Source: Flavobacterium urocaniciphilum
GTDB taxonomy: Bacteria > Bacteroidota > Bacteroidia > Flavobacteriales > Flavobacteriaceae
Direction of reading: 5' to 3'
Assembly (NCBI RefSeq): GCF_900110615.1
Contig: NZ_FOEI01000005.1
Coordinates: forward strand, 159,428 to 223,427
Length of the DNA: 64,000 bases
A model generated the notes under the pieces. The model ran no database searches. It was not told the DNA's origin and was given only the letters and a program-made list of their open reading frames with translations. Position numbers and translations under genes: made by a program. Below, one piece after another: positions 5,939-14,642 of this stretch; position 1 is the first letter of the stretch, and the number at the start of each line of letters is the position of its first letter.

Positions 5939-8431
5939 ATGAATACAATAAATTACGGTATTGATTTAGGAACAACAAATTCTGGTATTGCAAAATTTGA
6001 AAATGGCAAAGTAACCATTTTTAAAAACCCAATCGGATTTAAAGACACTACTCCATCTGTTGTTTCTTTCAAAAAAGGAAGATTACTTATTGGTGAAAAA
6101 GCTAGGGATTTATTAGCGACAGGAAGTGGTGAAATATTTACTTCTTTTAAAAGAAAAATGGGAACCGATGAAGTTTTTAATATTGAAAGCATAGAAGAAC
6201 CATTAACTCCAATCGATTTATCTTCTTACGTATTAAAAGAAATATTAAGTTTTGAAACGAATAAAACGATTCAAACTTCTGTAATTACAATTCCTGCTTC
6301 TTTTGATACGATTCAATCAAATGCTACAAAAAAAGCAGGTTATTTAGCAGGTTTAAAAGAAGTTGTATTGTTACAAGAACCTATTGCTGCTTGTTTAGCC
6401 TATTCTAATTTTCAGAATTTAGATTTAAATGAAAAGAAAAAATGGATTGTTTACGATTTTGGTGGTGGAACGTTTGATGTGGCTTTAATTGACATAAACG
6501 ATTCAGAATTAAATATTATAGATCATCAAGGAAATAACTTTTTAGGTGGTGTTGATTTAGATTATTTAGTTATTGAGAAAATATTTTGTCCGAAAATTGA
6601 AGAAGCATTAAATATTAATAATGTTTGGCACTCCTTAATTTCAAATGAGAATAGTGATTATAAAAAGTTATTCAATGAATTATTGTTTAAAGCCGAAGAA
6701 GCGAAAAAAACATTATCATTAAAAAACGACATTTCAATTGAAATTGATTTTGATCCACTTGATTTATATTTAGAATTCGATTTTACTAAATCGGAGTTTG
6801 AAAAAATTGTAGAATTAAAATTTAATGAATCGTTTCATTTATTAGAAAAGTTATTAGTTAAAAACAATCTAGAATTTTCTGATATTGAAAGAATTATTTT
6901 AGTTGGTGGTACAACTTACATTCCTTACATCAAAGAAGAATTAAACCGTAGAACGAATGTATTAATTGACAATAATATTGATCCTACAACCGCTATAATT
7001 GCAGGTGCCGCTTTTTATGCTGGAAATAAAATTAGTACCATAACTAAAACGGAATCGGAAGAAATTGTAACTGAAAATGAAGCAAAATCTTCAATTGAAG
7101 CCGATATTTATTATGAAAATTCCACTAAAGACAAAGAGGAATTAATTCAAATTTCTTGCTCTTCACTTTCAGATGGTTTTTATAGAATTACTCGTCTTGA
7201 TGGTGGTTTTGATACCGGAATAAATCCGTTTAATGCTAAAATTCAAGAATTTGTTCCGTTAATTGAAAATCATAAAAATAGTTTCAAAATTCAATTATTT
7301 GATAGTGTAAAAAATAGCATTTATACTAACGAAAGCATTCAAATTACGAATGGTTTATACAATATCAACGGACAACCTTTACCGAATGATATTGCCTTAG
7401 AAATTGATGATATTAGTGGAAAAACACAATTAGAACGCATCTTTAAAAAGAATGATTTATTACCCATTAAGAAAACACTTTACAAAACAGTTTCAAAGAG
7501 TATTTTAAAAAATTCTGATGACAAACTGATTATAAATGTTTTAGAAGGTGATGCTGGAAATTCTCCAGGAAGTAATCTAATTATTGGAAATATTGAAATT
7601 GGTGGCGAACAAATTGAAAATGACATCATTAAAGGAACTGATATCGAATTAAATTTTAAGATTTCTGAATCAAGAGATTTAATAATTGAACTATATATTG
7701 ATTCGATTAATTTCGAATTGAAACAAGTATTTAATCCGCATCAAAGAAACTTTTCATTTCATAAATTCTCAAATGATATTTCAGAATCAATTGCCGAAAT
7801 CAACGAAATCATTGAAAGAGAACAATATGAAGAAAATTATGCGTTTTTAGCTCAATTGAATAATTTGAAAACTGATTTAATTAATATTCAAGAAGAAAGT
7901 GAAAAACTAGTTAACGACGTTTCTACTGATAATAAATACCGATTAGATGAATTAAAAAGAATTATCCTTCAAGATTTAGATTTACTATTAAAACACCGTT
8001 ATGTTTTTGATGAAATAACAAATTATAAAAACATAAAAAGTTTATTTAGCAATTATGAAGATAAGGCTAACGAATTGCAAAAAAGTAGTATCAATAAGAT
8101 ATTTAATGAAGAAAAACACTTTTTAAATTCTAATAACAAATACATCATTAAAACTAAAGCGAAAGAGTTAGAAAATATTTTAGATGATATTTATTATAAA
8201 CAAGATGATGCTGTTTATAGTTCATATTACTTTTTCAAATTTAAAGAAGAAAATGAGTATAAAGACAAAAACAAATTCAAACAGTTGATAAAACTTGGTG
8301 ATAAAGCTGCTGAAAAGAACAACATTCAAGAACTTAGAGCACTTATTAATCAATTGTATAATTTATTAATTGTAAAACCTAAAACGAGAAGCGAAGAAGA
8401 AAACTTTGATGGAAATTTAGGATTGAAATAA
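5939..8431 (+). CDS. Divergent Hsp70 (DnaK/HscC-like) family protein
   Basis: The protein is 830 aa against about 640 for DnaK. The nucleotide-binding domain (1-370) has the phosphate-1 loop GIDLGTTNSGIAKF, Lys71 in TSFKRKMG at the DnaK Lys70 position, VYDFGGGTFDVALID and the adenosine motif IILVGGTTYIPYIKEEL. The residue at the DnaK Thr199 position is Asn (GNNFLGG, about 200). A region of about 110 residues (390-500) not found in DnaK precedes a recognisable substrate-binding beta-domain (about 485-610), followed by a long charged helical region (620-800) instead of the normal lid. There is no EEVD-like tail. The gene follows the mini-GrpE gene by 6 bp and ends in its own terminator. The housekeeping dnaK is expected elsewhere; this is an accessory chaperone of unknown client. 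Confidence 0.88.
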   Translation: MNTINYGIDLGTTNSGIAKFENGKVTIFKNPIGFKDTTPSVVSFKKGRLLIGEKARDLLATGSGEIFTSFKRKMGTDEVFNIESIEEPLTPIDLSSYVLKEILSFETNKTIQTSVITIPASFDTIQSNATKKAGYLAGLKEVVLLQEPIAACLAYSNFQNLDLNEKKKWIVYDFGGGTFDVALIDINDSELNIIDHQGNNFLGGVDLDYLVIEKIFCPKIEEALNINNVWHSLISNENSDYKKLFNELLFKAEEAKKTLSLKNDISIEIDFDPLDLYLEFDFTKSEFEKIVELKFNESFHLLEKLLVKNNLEFSDIERIILVGGTTYIPYIKEELNRRTNVLIDNNIDPTTAIIAGAAFYAGNKISTITKTESEEIVTENEAKSSIEADIYYENSTKDKEELIQISCSSLSDGFYRITRLDGGFDTGINPFNAKIQEFVPLIENHKNSFKIQLFDSVKNSIYTNESIQITNGLYNINGQPLPNDIALEIDDISGKTQLERIFKKNDLLPIKKTLYKTVSKSILKNSDDKLIINVLEGDAGNSPGSNLIIGNIEIGGEQIENDIIKGTDIELNFKISESRDLIIELYIDSINFELKQVFNPHQRNFSFHKFSNDISESIAEINEIIEREQYEENYAFLAQLNNLKTDLINIQEESEKLVNDVSTDNKYRLDELKRIILQDLDLLLKHRYVFDEITNYKNIKSLFSNYEDKANELQKSSINKIFNEEKHFLNSNNKYIIKTKAKELENILDDIYYKQDDAVYSSYYFFKFKEENEYKDKNKFKQLIKLGDKAAEKNNIQELRALINQLYNLLIVKPKTRSEEENFDGNLGLK

Positions 8432-8462
8432 AAAAAAGCCTCATGAAAATGAGGCTTTTTTT
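8430..8462. terminator. Bidirectional intrinsic terminator, copy 2 of a duplicated pair
   Basis: GCCTCATGAAAATGAGGC flanked by an A-run and a run of seven T lies between the convergent Hsp70 and parC genes. It differs from 4740-4772 at one loop base and one T, and the similarity runs on into ATGCT and beyond. Confidence 0.88.
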
Positions 8463-8476
8463 ATGCTAATTATAAT

Positions 8477-11128
8477 CTAATCTAAACTTAATGTGATTTG
8501 TCCATCATCATCCAATTCAATATTGAAATCTTGAATATCGTTAGAGATTTCATTGTCTTCAGAAACTTCTGCTTCAGGCTCATCTAAAACTTCTTCATAT
8601 GGCAAAGGATCTAATAAATTAACTTGTTTAAGCTTTTCTGCCGTAAGTTGATTTCCTAATGCTTTTATTCCTTTAACTGCGATGAATTCTTCAAAATTAA
8701 CCAACTGATTTTCTTTCTGAACACCTTTCACTTTAGCAAAAACAACTTCTGCCATTGGTCGCCAATCGGTTGAAACAATTTCTAATTGGGATTTCTCGTG
8801 TTCAGTAATGAAAATTTCTTCCTTATTTTCGTTTTCAATCAAGAATCGTTTTACAAAGTAACGTTCTTTTTCACCATCGTAATAAATAGCAGAAATTGGT
8901 TTTTTAGGATGCCATTTTTCCATCACAATCATGTCTTCATCAAAATGAGTTGATAATTCTGGAATAATGGTTTTAATTTTCCCTGATTGATTTGCGATAA
9001 GTAATCTATCGTTTGGTTTAAATTCACCAAGTAACTCTCCTCTTCCATCTACATTTAAACGGTTCACCACCTCATCAAACCAAATTTTTCTTGGTCGAAG
9101 TGTAGAAATACCTTTTTCTTTTAGTTCAATTTTCTTGATGGAATATTTCGTAACGGTATTTCCTTTACTTGCACGACCTTTAATTGCAATTTCCGAAAAA
9201 TCTTGATCCCATTTCAGTTTCTTAATACTTCCTACTTGACGTAATAAAACCGTTACTACCTCAGCTTCTCCATTCGGATTGGCAGAAAAATACAAGACTT
9301 GCGAACCTGGTTTTTCCTGTGTTAAATCGTACACCTTATCTCTAGTTACTCCAGAAACATTGAAACGTTTGATAAATGTCGAACCATTTTTACCATCACG
9401 ATAAATCATATTGTAAATGGTACGTTTATCATTTTTATCGAAAACGGCAGCATGAATAATGTCTTTTCCAAAGAACTTTTTATCGTCAATTTTAGAAATC
9501 ATCATTTTTCCATCTCGCATGAAAACAATAACATCATCAATATCTGAACATTCGCCTACATATTCGTCCTTTCTTAAGCCCATTCCTACGAAACCTTCTT
9601 CTCTATTTACATAGAATTTTTGGTTACGTAAAACTACTTTCGTTGCCTGAATATTGTCGAAATTTCTTAACTCTGTTAAACGTTCACGACCTTTTCCGTA
9701 TTTCTCTTTTAATTTTACAAAGTAATCGATTGCAAAATCTATAATATTAGCCAAATGGTGTTTCACTTCTTCCATTTCAGCTTCTAATTTTGCAATATTT
9801 TCATCCGCTTTATCCGAATCGAAACGTGTAATACGAATCATCGGAATTTGTGTTAATTTCTGTAAATCTTCGTCAATTATATCACGAATTAAAATCTTCT
9901 TAAACGGCTCGAAACTCTTATATAAATACTCGTAAAGTGATTCTCTATCGCCATACAATTTGAAGTCGATATACATTTCTTCACGAATAAAGATCTTTTC
10001 TAAGTTTGCAAAATGCCATTTTGTTTCTAATTCTTCTAATTGAATTTCCAACTCACGTTTTAAGATGTTTACCGTTCGATTTGTTGAAATTTTCAACATA
10101 TCTGAAACACCAATAAACAATGGCTTATTACAATTTTCGATAACACATCCTAACGGAGCAATAGACACTTCACAATCGGTGAACGCATATAAAGCATCAA
10201 TCATTTTATCAGGAGAAGTTCCTGGTTGTAAATGGATTAGAATTTCAACCTCAGCCGCTGTATTATCTTCAATCTTTTTAATCTTGATTTTCCCTTTTTC
10301 ATTAGCTTTTAAGATACTGTCAATCAATTTGGTTGTATCTGTAGAAAAAGGAATTTGTGTCACAACCAAGGTATTCTTATCTAATGGAGCTATTTTCGCA
10401 CGTACACGCACACGTCCGCCACGCATTCCATCATTATAATTGGATACATCCGCAATACCAGCTGTTGGAAAATCTGGGAATAAAGTAAATGGTTTTCCTT
10501 TTAAAATTTTAACCGAAGCGTCAATTAACTCATTGAAATTATGAGGCAATAATTTGGTAGATAAACCTACGGCAATACCTTCACCACCTTGTGCTAACAA
10601 TAATGGGAATTTTACGGGTAAATGAATAGGTTCGTTTTTACGACCATCATAACTCAGCTGCCATTCGGTAACTTTTGGTGAGAAAACTACATCACCAGCA
10701 AACTTACTCAAACGTGCTTCAATATAACGAGGCGCCGCAGCACCATCTCCTGTAAAAATATTTCCCCAGTTTCCTTGACAATCGATTAATAAATCTTTCT
10801 GACCGATATTTACCATCGCATCACCAATACTTGCATCTCCGTGAGGATGATACTGCATAGTGTGTCCGATAATATTCGCCACTTTATTATAACGACCATC
10901 GTCTAATTCTTTCATCGAGTGCATGATACGACGCTGAACTGGTTTAAAACCATCTTCAATAGCCGGAACTGCACGCTCTAGAATTACATAAGAGGCGTAA
11001 TCTAAAAACCAATCTTTATACATTCCTGTAACCTTAGTAATAGAATCGGAATGTTCCAATTGCTCTTGGTTTTCAGGTATAAAATCTTGACTTTCGTCTG
11101 GGTTTAAATTTTGATTTTCTTCGTTCAT
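8477..11128 (-). CDS. parC: DNA topoisomerase IV subunit A
   Basis: The 883-aa type IIA topoisomerase A subunit has an acidic Gln/Glu/Asn-rich N-terminal extension of about 30 residues, then the winged-helix core (FKPVQRRIMHSMKEL, YHPHGDASIGDAMVNIGQ). The active-site tyrosine is Tyr135 in AAAPRYIEARLSK. Coiled-coil and tower regions span about 330-490 and a degenerate C-terminal propeller follows, without a GyrA box. The tail is acidic (EPEAEVSEDNEISND). With ParE it decatenates daughter chromosomes and relaxes supercoils. Its partner parE lies 39 bp upstream on the same strand. ParC rather than GyrA is called from the pairing with the non-GyrB-type parE and from the propeller divergence. Confidence 0.94.
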   Translation of the reverse strand: MNEENQNLNPDESQDFIPENQEQLEHSDSITKVTGMYKDWFLDYASYVILERAVPAIEDGFKPVQRRIMHSMKELDDGRYNKVANIIGHTMQYHPHGDASIGDAMVNIGQKDLLIDCQGNWGNIFTGDGAAAPRYIEARLSKFAGDVVFSPKVTEWQLSYDGRKNEPIHLPVKFPLLLAQGGEGIAVGLSTKLLPHNFNELIDASVKILKGKPFTLFPDFPTAGIADVSNYNDGMRGGRVRVRAKIAPLDKNTLVVTQIPFSTDTTKLIDSILKANEKGKIKIKKIEDNTAAEVEILIHLQPGTSPDKMIDALYAFTDCEVSIAPLGCVIENCNKPLFIGVSDMLKISTNRTVNILKRELEIQLEELETKWHFANLEKIFIREEMYIDFKLYGDRESLYEYLYKSFEPFKKILIRDIIDEDLQKLTQIPMIRITRFDSDKADENIAKLEAEMEEVKHHLANIIDFAIDYFVKLKEKYGKGRERLTELRNFDNIQATKVVLRNQKFYVNREEGFVGMGLRKDEYVGECSDIDDVIVFMRDGKMMISKIDDKKFFGKDIIHAAVFDKNDKRTIYNMIYRDGKNGSTFIKRFNVSGVTRDKVYDLTQEKPGSQVLYFSANPNGEAEVVTVLLRQVGSIKKLKWDQDFSEIAIKGRASKGNTVTKYSIKKIELKEKGISTLRPRKIWFDEVVNRLNVDGRGELLGEFKPNDRLLIANQSGKIKTIIPELSTHFDEDMIVMEKWHPKKPISAIYYDGEKERYFVKRFLIENENKEEIFITEHEKSQLEIVSTDWRPMAEVVFAKVKGVQKENQLVNFEEFIAVKGIKALGNQLTAEKLKQVNLLDPLPYEEVLDEPEAEVSEDNEISNDIQDFNIELDDDGQITLSLD

Positions 11129-11167
11129 ATTTTAATTGTCAGTTTTTAGGTTGACAGTTTTCAGTTT
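11129..11167. repeat. Low-complexity CAGTTTT repeat in the parE-parC gap (family E)
   Basis: The 39-bp gap contains TGTCAGTTTTT, TTGACAGTTTTCAG and CAGTTTTTAATTC in tandem. The same kind of degenerate CAGTTTT/TTAGT units occurs near 13130, 18555 and 50860. Confidence 0.5.
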
Positions 11168-13051
11168 TTAATTCGATCCCAAAAGTTCCTCAGCCGTATC
11201 CAACTCCACTTTCAAGTTATTGATGATAAACTCTTGTCGGTCTGGTGTGTTTTTACCCATATAGAATTCTAATAGTTTTTCAATGGACATTAGTTTGTCT
11301 AACATAACAGGATCTAAACGAATATCTTGACCAATAAAATGTTTGAACTCATCTGGAGAAATCTCTCCCAATCCTTTGAATCGTGTGATTTCTGGCTTTG
11401 GTTTTAGTTTTTCAATTGCATTAATTCGTTCTTCATCAGAATAACAATAAATCGTTTCTTTCTTATTACGCACACGGAATAACGGTGTTTGTAAAATGTA
11501 TAAATGACCTTCCTTGATTAATTCTGGGAAAAACTGCAAGAAAAACGTAATTAACAGTAATCGAATGTGCATACCATCGACATCGGCATCGGTAGCAATA
11601 ACGATATTGTTATATCTTAAGTTTTCGTAATCTTCTTCAATATCTAAAGCCGCTTGCAATAAGTTGAATTCTTCGTTTTCATATACGATTTTCTTCGTCA
11701 TTCCGTAAGAATTCAAAGGTTTACCACGTAAAGAGAAAACCGCTTGTGTATTTACATCTCGAGATTTGGTAATCGAACCCGAAGCCGAATCTCCCTCCGT
11801 AATAAAAAGCGTACTTTCTAAATATCTTGGGTTTTTTACATCTGTTAAATGCACACGACAATCGCGTAATTTTTTATTATGCAAACTTGCTTTTTTAGCA
11901 CGTTCTTTCGCTAATTTACGAATACCAGACAATTCTTTACGCTCGCGTTCTGCTTGTAAAATTTTACGAAGCAATAGATCAGCAATTTCTGGATTTTTAT
12001 GTAAGAAGTTATCTAATTTCGTTTTGATAAAATCGTTTACGAACGTACGAACAGATGGTCCTTTTGGTCCCATATCTGTTGAACCTAACTTGGTTTTAGT
12101 TTGCGATTCAAAAACGGGTTCTTCTACACGAACCGCAATAGAAGCTACAATCGATTTACGAATATCTGAAGCTTCAAAGTTTTTATTGTAAAATTCTTTT
12201 AACGTACGCACCACACCTTCTCGGAAAGCACCTAAATGCGTTCCACCTTGCGTGGTGTTTTGTCCGTTTACGAAAGAATAGTATTCTTCAGAGTATTGTG
12301 ATTTACTATGTGTTAACGCGATTTCAATATCTTCACCCTCCAAATGAATTACTGGATACACCATATCTTCTTCCAAAATATTGTCTTCCAATAAATCTTT
12401 TAATCCGTATTCTGAATAAAACTTATCGCCATTGTAATACAAGGTTAAGCCTCTATTCAAATACGTGTAATTACGCAACATTTTCTCTACATACTCATTA
12501 CGATATTTGTAGTTTTTAAAGATGCTTTCATCTGCAATAAAAGAAACTTTTGTACCACGACGTTTAGTAGTTTCTACAATTTCTTCTTCAGATGTTAACA
12601 ATCCTGCTGAAAATTCTGCGGCTTTTTGTTGGTTATCTCGAACCGATTCAACACGGAAATAATTTGATAAGGCGTTTACCGCTTTCGTTCCGACTCCATT
12701 TAATCCGATAGATTTTTTAAATGCTTTCGAATCGTACTTACCACCGGTATTCATTTTTGAAACAACATCAACCACTTTTCCTAACGGAATACCACGACCG
12801 TAATCGCGAACCGTTACTAATCGGTCTTTGATGGTTACTTCAATTGTTTTACCAGCACCCATAGCAAATTCATCGATACAGTTATCGATAACCTCTTTTA
12901 CTAGAATGTAAATACCATCATCTGGCGTAGAACCATCACCTAATTTTCCAATGTACATTCCCGGACGAATTCGGATATGTTCTTGCCAATCAAGCGAACG
13001 AATATTATCTTCGGTATATTGGGTTTGATTTAATTCTTCTAACATAGACAC
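11168..13051 (-). CDS. parE: DNA topoisomerase IV subunit B
   Basis: The 627-aa GHKL ATPase/TOPRIM protein shows the Bergerat fold motifs [23 protein letters not shown] and [16 protein letters not shown], then the transducer domain. The TOPRIM domain has [13 protein letters not shown] and the Mg-binding [19 protein letters not shown], ending with [15 protein letters not shown]. It lacks the long insertion of gamma-proteobacterial GyrB and differs clearly from the second B subunit in the window (gyrB, 25838-27778). It is cotranscribed with parC. An ATG two codons further in is an alternative start. Confidence 0.95.
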   Translation of the reverse strand: MSMLEELNQTQYTEDNIRSLDWQEHIRIRPGMYIGKLGDGSTPDDGIYILVKEVIDNCIDEFAMGAGKTIEVTIKDRLVTVRDYGRGIPLGKVVDVVSKMNTGGKYDSKAFKKSIGLNGVGTKAVNALSNYFRVESVRDNQQKAAEFSAGLLTSEEEIVETTKRRGTKVSFIADESIFKNYKYRNEYVEKMLRNYTYLNRGLTLYYNGDKFYSEYGLKDLLEDNILEEDMVYPVIHLEGEDIEIALTHSKSQYSEEYYSFVNGQNTTQGGTHLGAFREGVVRTLKEFYNKNFEASDIRKSIVASIAVRVEEPVFESQTKTKLGSTDMGPKGPSVRTFVNDFIKTKLDNFLHKNPEIADLLLRKILQAERERKELSGIRKLAKERAKKASLHNKKLRDCRVHLTDVKNPRYLESTLFITEGDSASGSITKSRDVNTQAVFSLRGKPLNSYGMTKKIVYENEEFNLLQAALDIEEDYENLRYNNIVIATDADVDGMHIRLLLITFFLQFFPELIKEGHLYILQTPLFRVRNKKETIYCYSDEERINAIEKLKPKPEITRFKGLGEISPDEFKHFIGQDIRLDPVMLDKLMSIEKLLEFYMGKNTPDRQEFIINNLKVELDTAEELLGSN

Positions 13052-13126
13052 AAAAATGGATAATGTGCTAATATAGTTGAATTGACCTAATTTTAAAAGC
13101 GGAATGCAAAGAAGTTTTGAACATTT

Positions 13127-13206
13127 TTTGGTGAATAGTGATTAGTGAAAAGTAATTAGTTTTTACCAACAAAAAATGCTATTTACCAATTACTATTCGT
13201 TTTTTA
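13127..13206. repeat. Degenerate TAATTAGT/AGTAATT inverted repeat upstream of parE
   Basis: GAATAGTGATTAGTGAAAAG (13134-13153) is imperfectly repeated in inverse orientation by the segment ending ACCAATTACTATTCG (about 13187-13201). The sequence is simple, built of short TTAGT-like units, and fills the gap between the DUF2459 gene stop and the parE leader. It is related to repeat family E. Confidence 0.4.
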
Positions 13207-13884
13207 CTAATTAGCATAATGCCTAAAAATTCCAGTATCAGTTAAAGTATGTAAAGCCGCTTTTTGCCCTGCAGCTTTTAAGGCTTGATTAGCCCAAGAA
13301 TTACAAGTATAAAACATCGAATAACTTCCTTTTGCTTCATAAAAAATATCGTTTTTTCCGTAAACGGCATCGGTATCTATTTTGATGATTTCGCCAGAAT
13401 TAACTTCAAAAGATTCTTTAATAAAAGCAACTAAGTTTTCGTATTCTAAAGTAGATATTCTAATCTTCTTACAATAGTTGTCTTCTTTCATTGATTTATA
13501 AAAAGTAGTATGTAAAGCACTTGTACTTAATCCAGAAGCTGCTTTTAGCGCCGTACTGACTTTCAAATCGGCCCAAGTTGGAGTTTCTAAATAAAAACCT
13601 CTATCACCCCAACCCATTGCTAAATATTTCACTGTTGAATCTTTAGCAATTGTATGTTCGAATTTTACATCTTTGGTCCAATCGCAAAATTCATTTTTAA
13701 CCGGAACAACGATATCTGTATGTACTCCGTTGGAAAGAATAAAAATATCTACTTTAGGTTCATCTGTAGCAAATTGATTGGTATTTACTGGAATATAGGA
13801 CAACAACGTTACTAGTAAACCATATGACAATAAGGCTATTAAGAAAAAGCCAATGTATTTTAAAGTTTTAATTACTATTCTCAT
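13207..13884 (-). CDS. DUF2459 (TIGR02117-type) membrane-anchored protein
   Basis: The 225-aa protein has one N-terminal transmembrane helix (IGFFLIALLSYGLLVTLLSYI) and a periplasmic domain with the family hallmarks IFILSNGVHTDIVVPVKNEF, AMGWGDRGFYLETPTWADL and FYTCNSWANQALKAAGQKAA. These are the features I associate with DUF2459/TIGR02117, proteins often listed near urease genes in other phyla but of unknown activity. The conserved Cys in TCNSW and the His in GVHTD recall a cysteine-peptidase-like fold, which is speculation. The start overlaps the upstream lipoprotein stop by 4 bp, indicating translational coupling. Confidence 0.82.
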   Translation of the reverse strand: MRIVIKTLKYIGFFLIALLSYGLLVTLLSYIPVNTNQFATDEPKVDIFILSNGVHTDIVVPVKNEFCDWTKDVKFEHTIAKDSTVKYLAMGWGDRGFYLETPTWADLKVSTALKAASGLSTSALHTTFYKSMKEDNYCKKIRISTLEYENLVAFIKESFEVNSGEIIKIDTDAVYGKNDIFYEAKGSYSMFYTCNSWANQALKAAGQKAALHTLTDTGIFRHYAN

Positions 13885-14531
13885 ATTTTTGTATAAATCA
13901 TTTCGTTTGTATATCCTTTTTTACGTAAAATTTTTCTAAAATCTGATTTTGTAGGTTTTACAATAACAGTAGTATCATTATTAGAATATTTATATTCAAA
14001 ATCGACTTTAATTTCTCTTTTCAATTTTTCAAAATCTTCTTTACTATCGATGGAGAATTTTCTAATTTGATTATTTTCTTTCTTTAAAACATCAATATAA
14101 ATTCTTCCTTCATCATTTGTATTCAAAATCAAAGCATCTTTATATAATTTTAAAATTTTATCTTTTATAAAGATAGTATCTGAATATTGTTCTTTCCAAA
14201 ATAACGAATCATTTTTAGAAATTAACTTTGTTTTTTCATTGGTTGTATTGTCAATCACGAAATTTTTCTGAAAAGTCAAATTTGGAAAGGAATCTTTTTC
14301 TTTGATTGAGATTTTCCAATCGCTAAACCATTTCTCAATGATTTTATCTTTTTCTATAGAAATTAAGGACGAATCGATTGACCTATAATTTCCAAACCAA
14401 TTTTCTGGTACATTTTGAATTTCTTCAACATCTACAGGTTGATTTTCACTAAACTCAACATAATTCTCCACTCTTCTACGACATGACATAAAGAGTAGTA
14501 TTAAACCAAAGATTAAAACAGATTTTTTCAT
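13881..14531 (-). CDS. Lipoprotein of unknown function
   Basis: The 216-aa protein starts MKKSVLIFGLILLFMSCRRR, with Cys17 as the lipidation site. The mature part is charged and beta-rich, without recognised motifs; NWFGNYRSIDSSLISIEKDKII resembles the lipocalin-like small domains common in flavobacterial lipoproteins. Its stop overlaps the ATG of the DUF2459 gene (13881-13884), so the two are coupled and probably act together in the envelope. Confidence 0.75.
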   Translation of the reverse strand: MKKSVLIFGLILLFMSCRRRVENYVEFSENQPVDVEEIQNVPENWFGNYRSIDSSLISIEKDKIIEKWFSDWKISIKEKDSFPNLTFQKNFVIDNTTNEKTKLISKNDSLFWKEQYSDTIFIKDKILKLYKDALILNTNDEGRIYIDVLKKENNQIRKFSIDSKEDFEKLKREIKVDFEYKYSNNDTTVIVKPTKSDFRKILRKKGYTNEMIYTKI

Positions 14532-14572
14532 GGCTAAACGATTTTAAGAAGAACTTAACAAATGCTATGCCA

Positions 14573-14606
14573 CAAAAAAAAATCTGCTAAAACAAATTAG
14601 CAGATT
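14573..14606 (-). terminator. Intrinsic terminator of ychF
   Basis: AATCTGCTAA (14581-14590) pairs with TTAGCAGATT (14597-14606) around a six-base loop. On the minus strand it is followed by a U-run encoded by the A-run at 14574-14580. Confidence 0.8.
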
Positions 14607-14618
14607 TTATATTTAATA

Positions 14619-14642
14619 GATTGCTTCGTACCTCGCAATGAC
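14619..14642. repeat. Interspersed repeat family A, copy 2
   Basis: The reverse complement begins GTCATTGCGAGGTACGAAG and matches 540-563 at 21 of 24 bases. It runs into the first base of the ychF stop codon. Confidence 0.6.

Noticed and set aside
11766..12519. Two plus-strand open frames within parE
   Set aside because: They lie opposite highly conserved ATPase/TOPRIM coding sequence and look like shadow frames.
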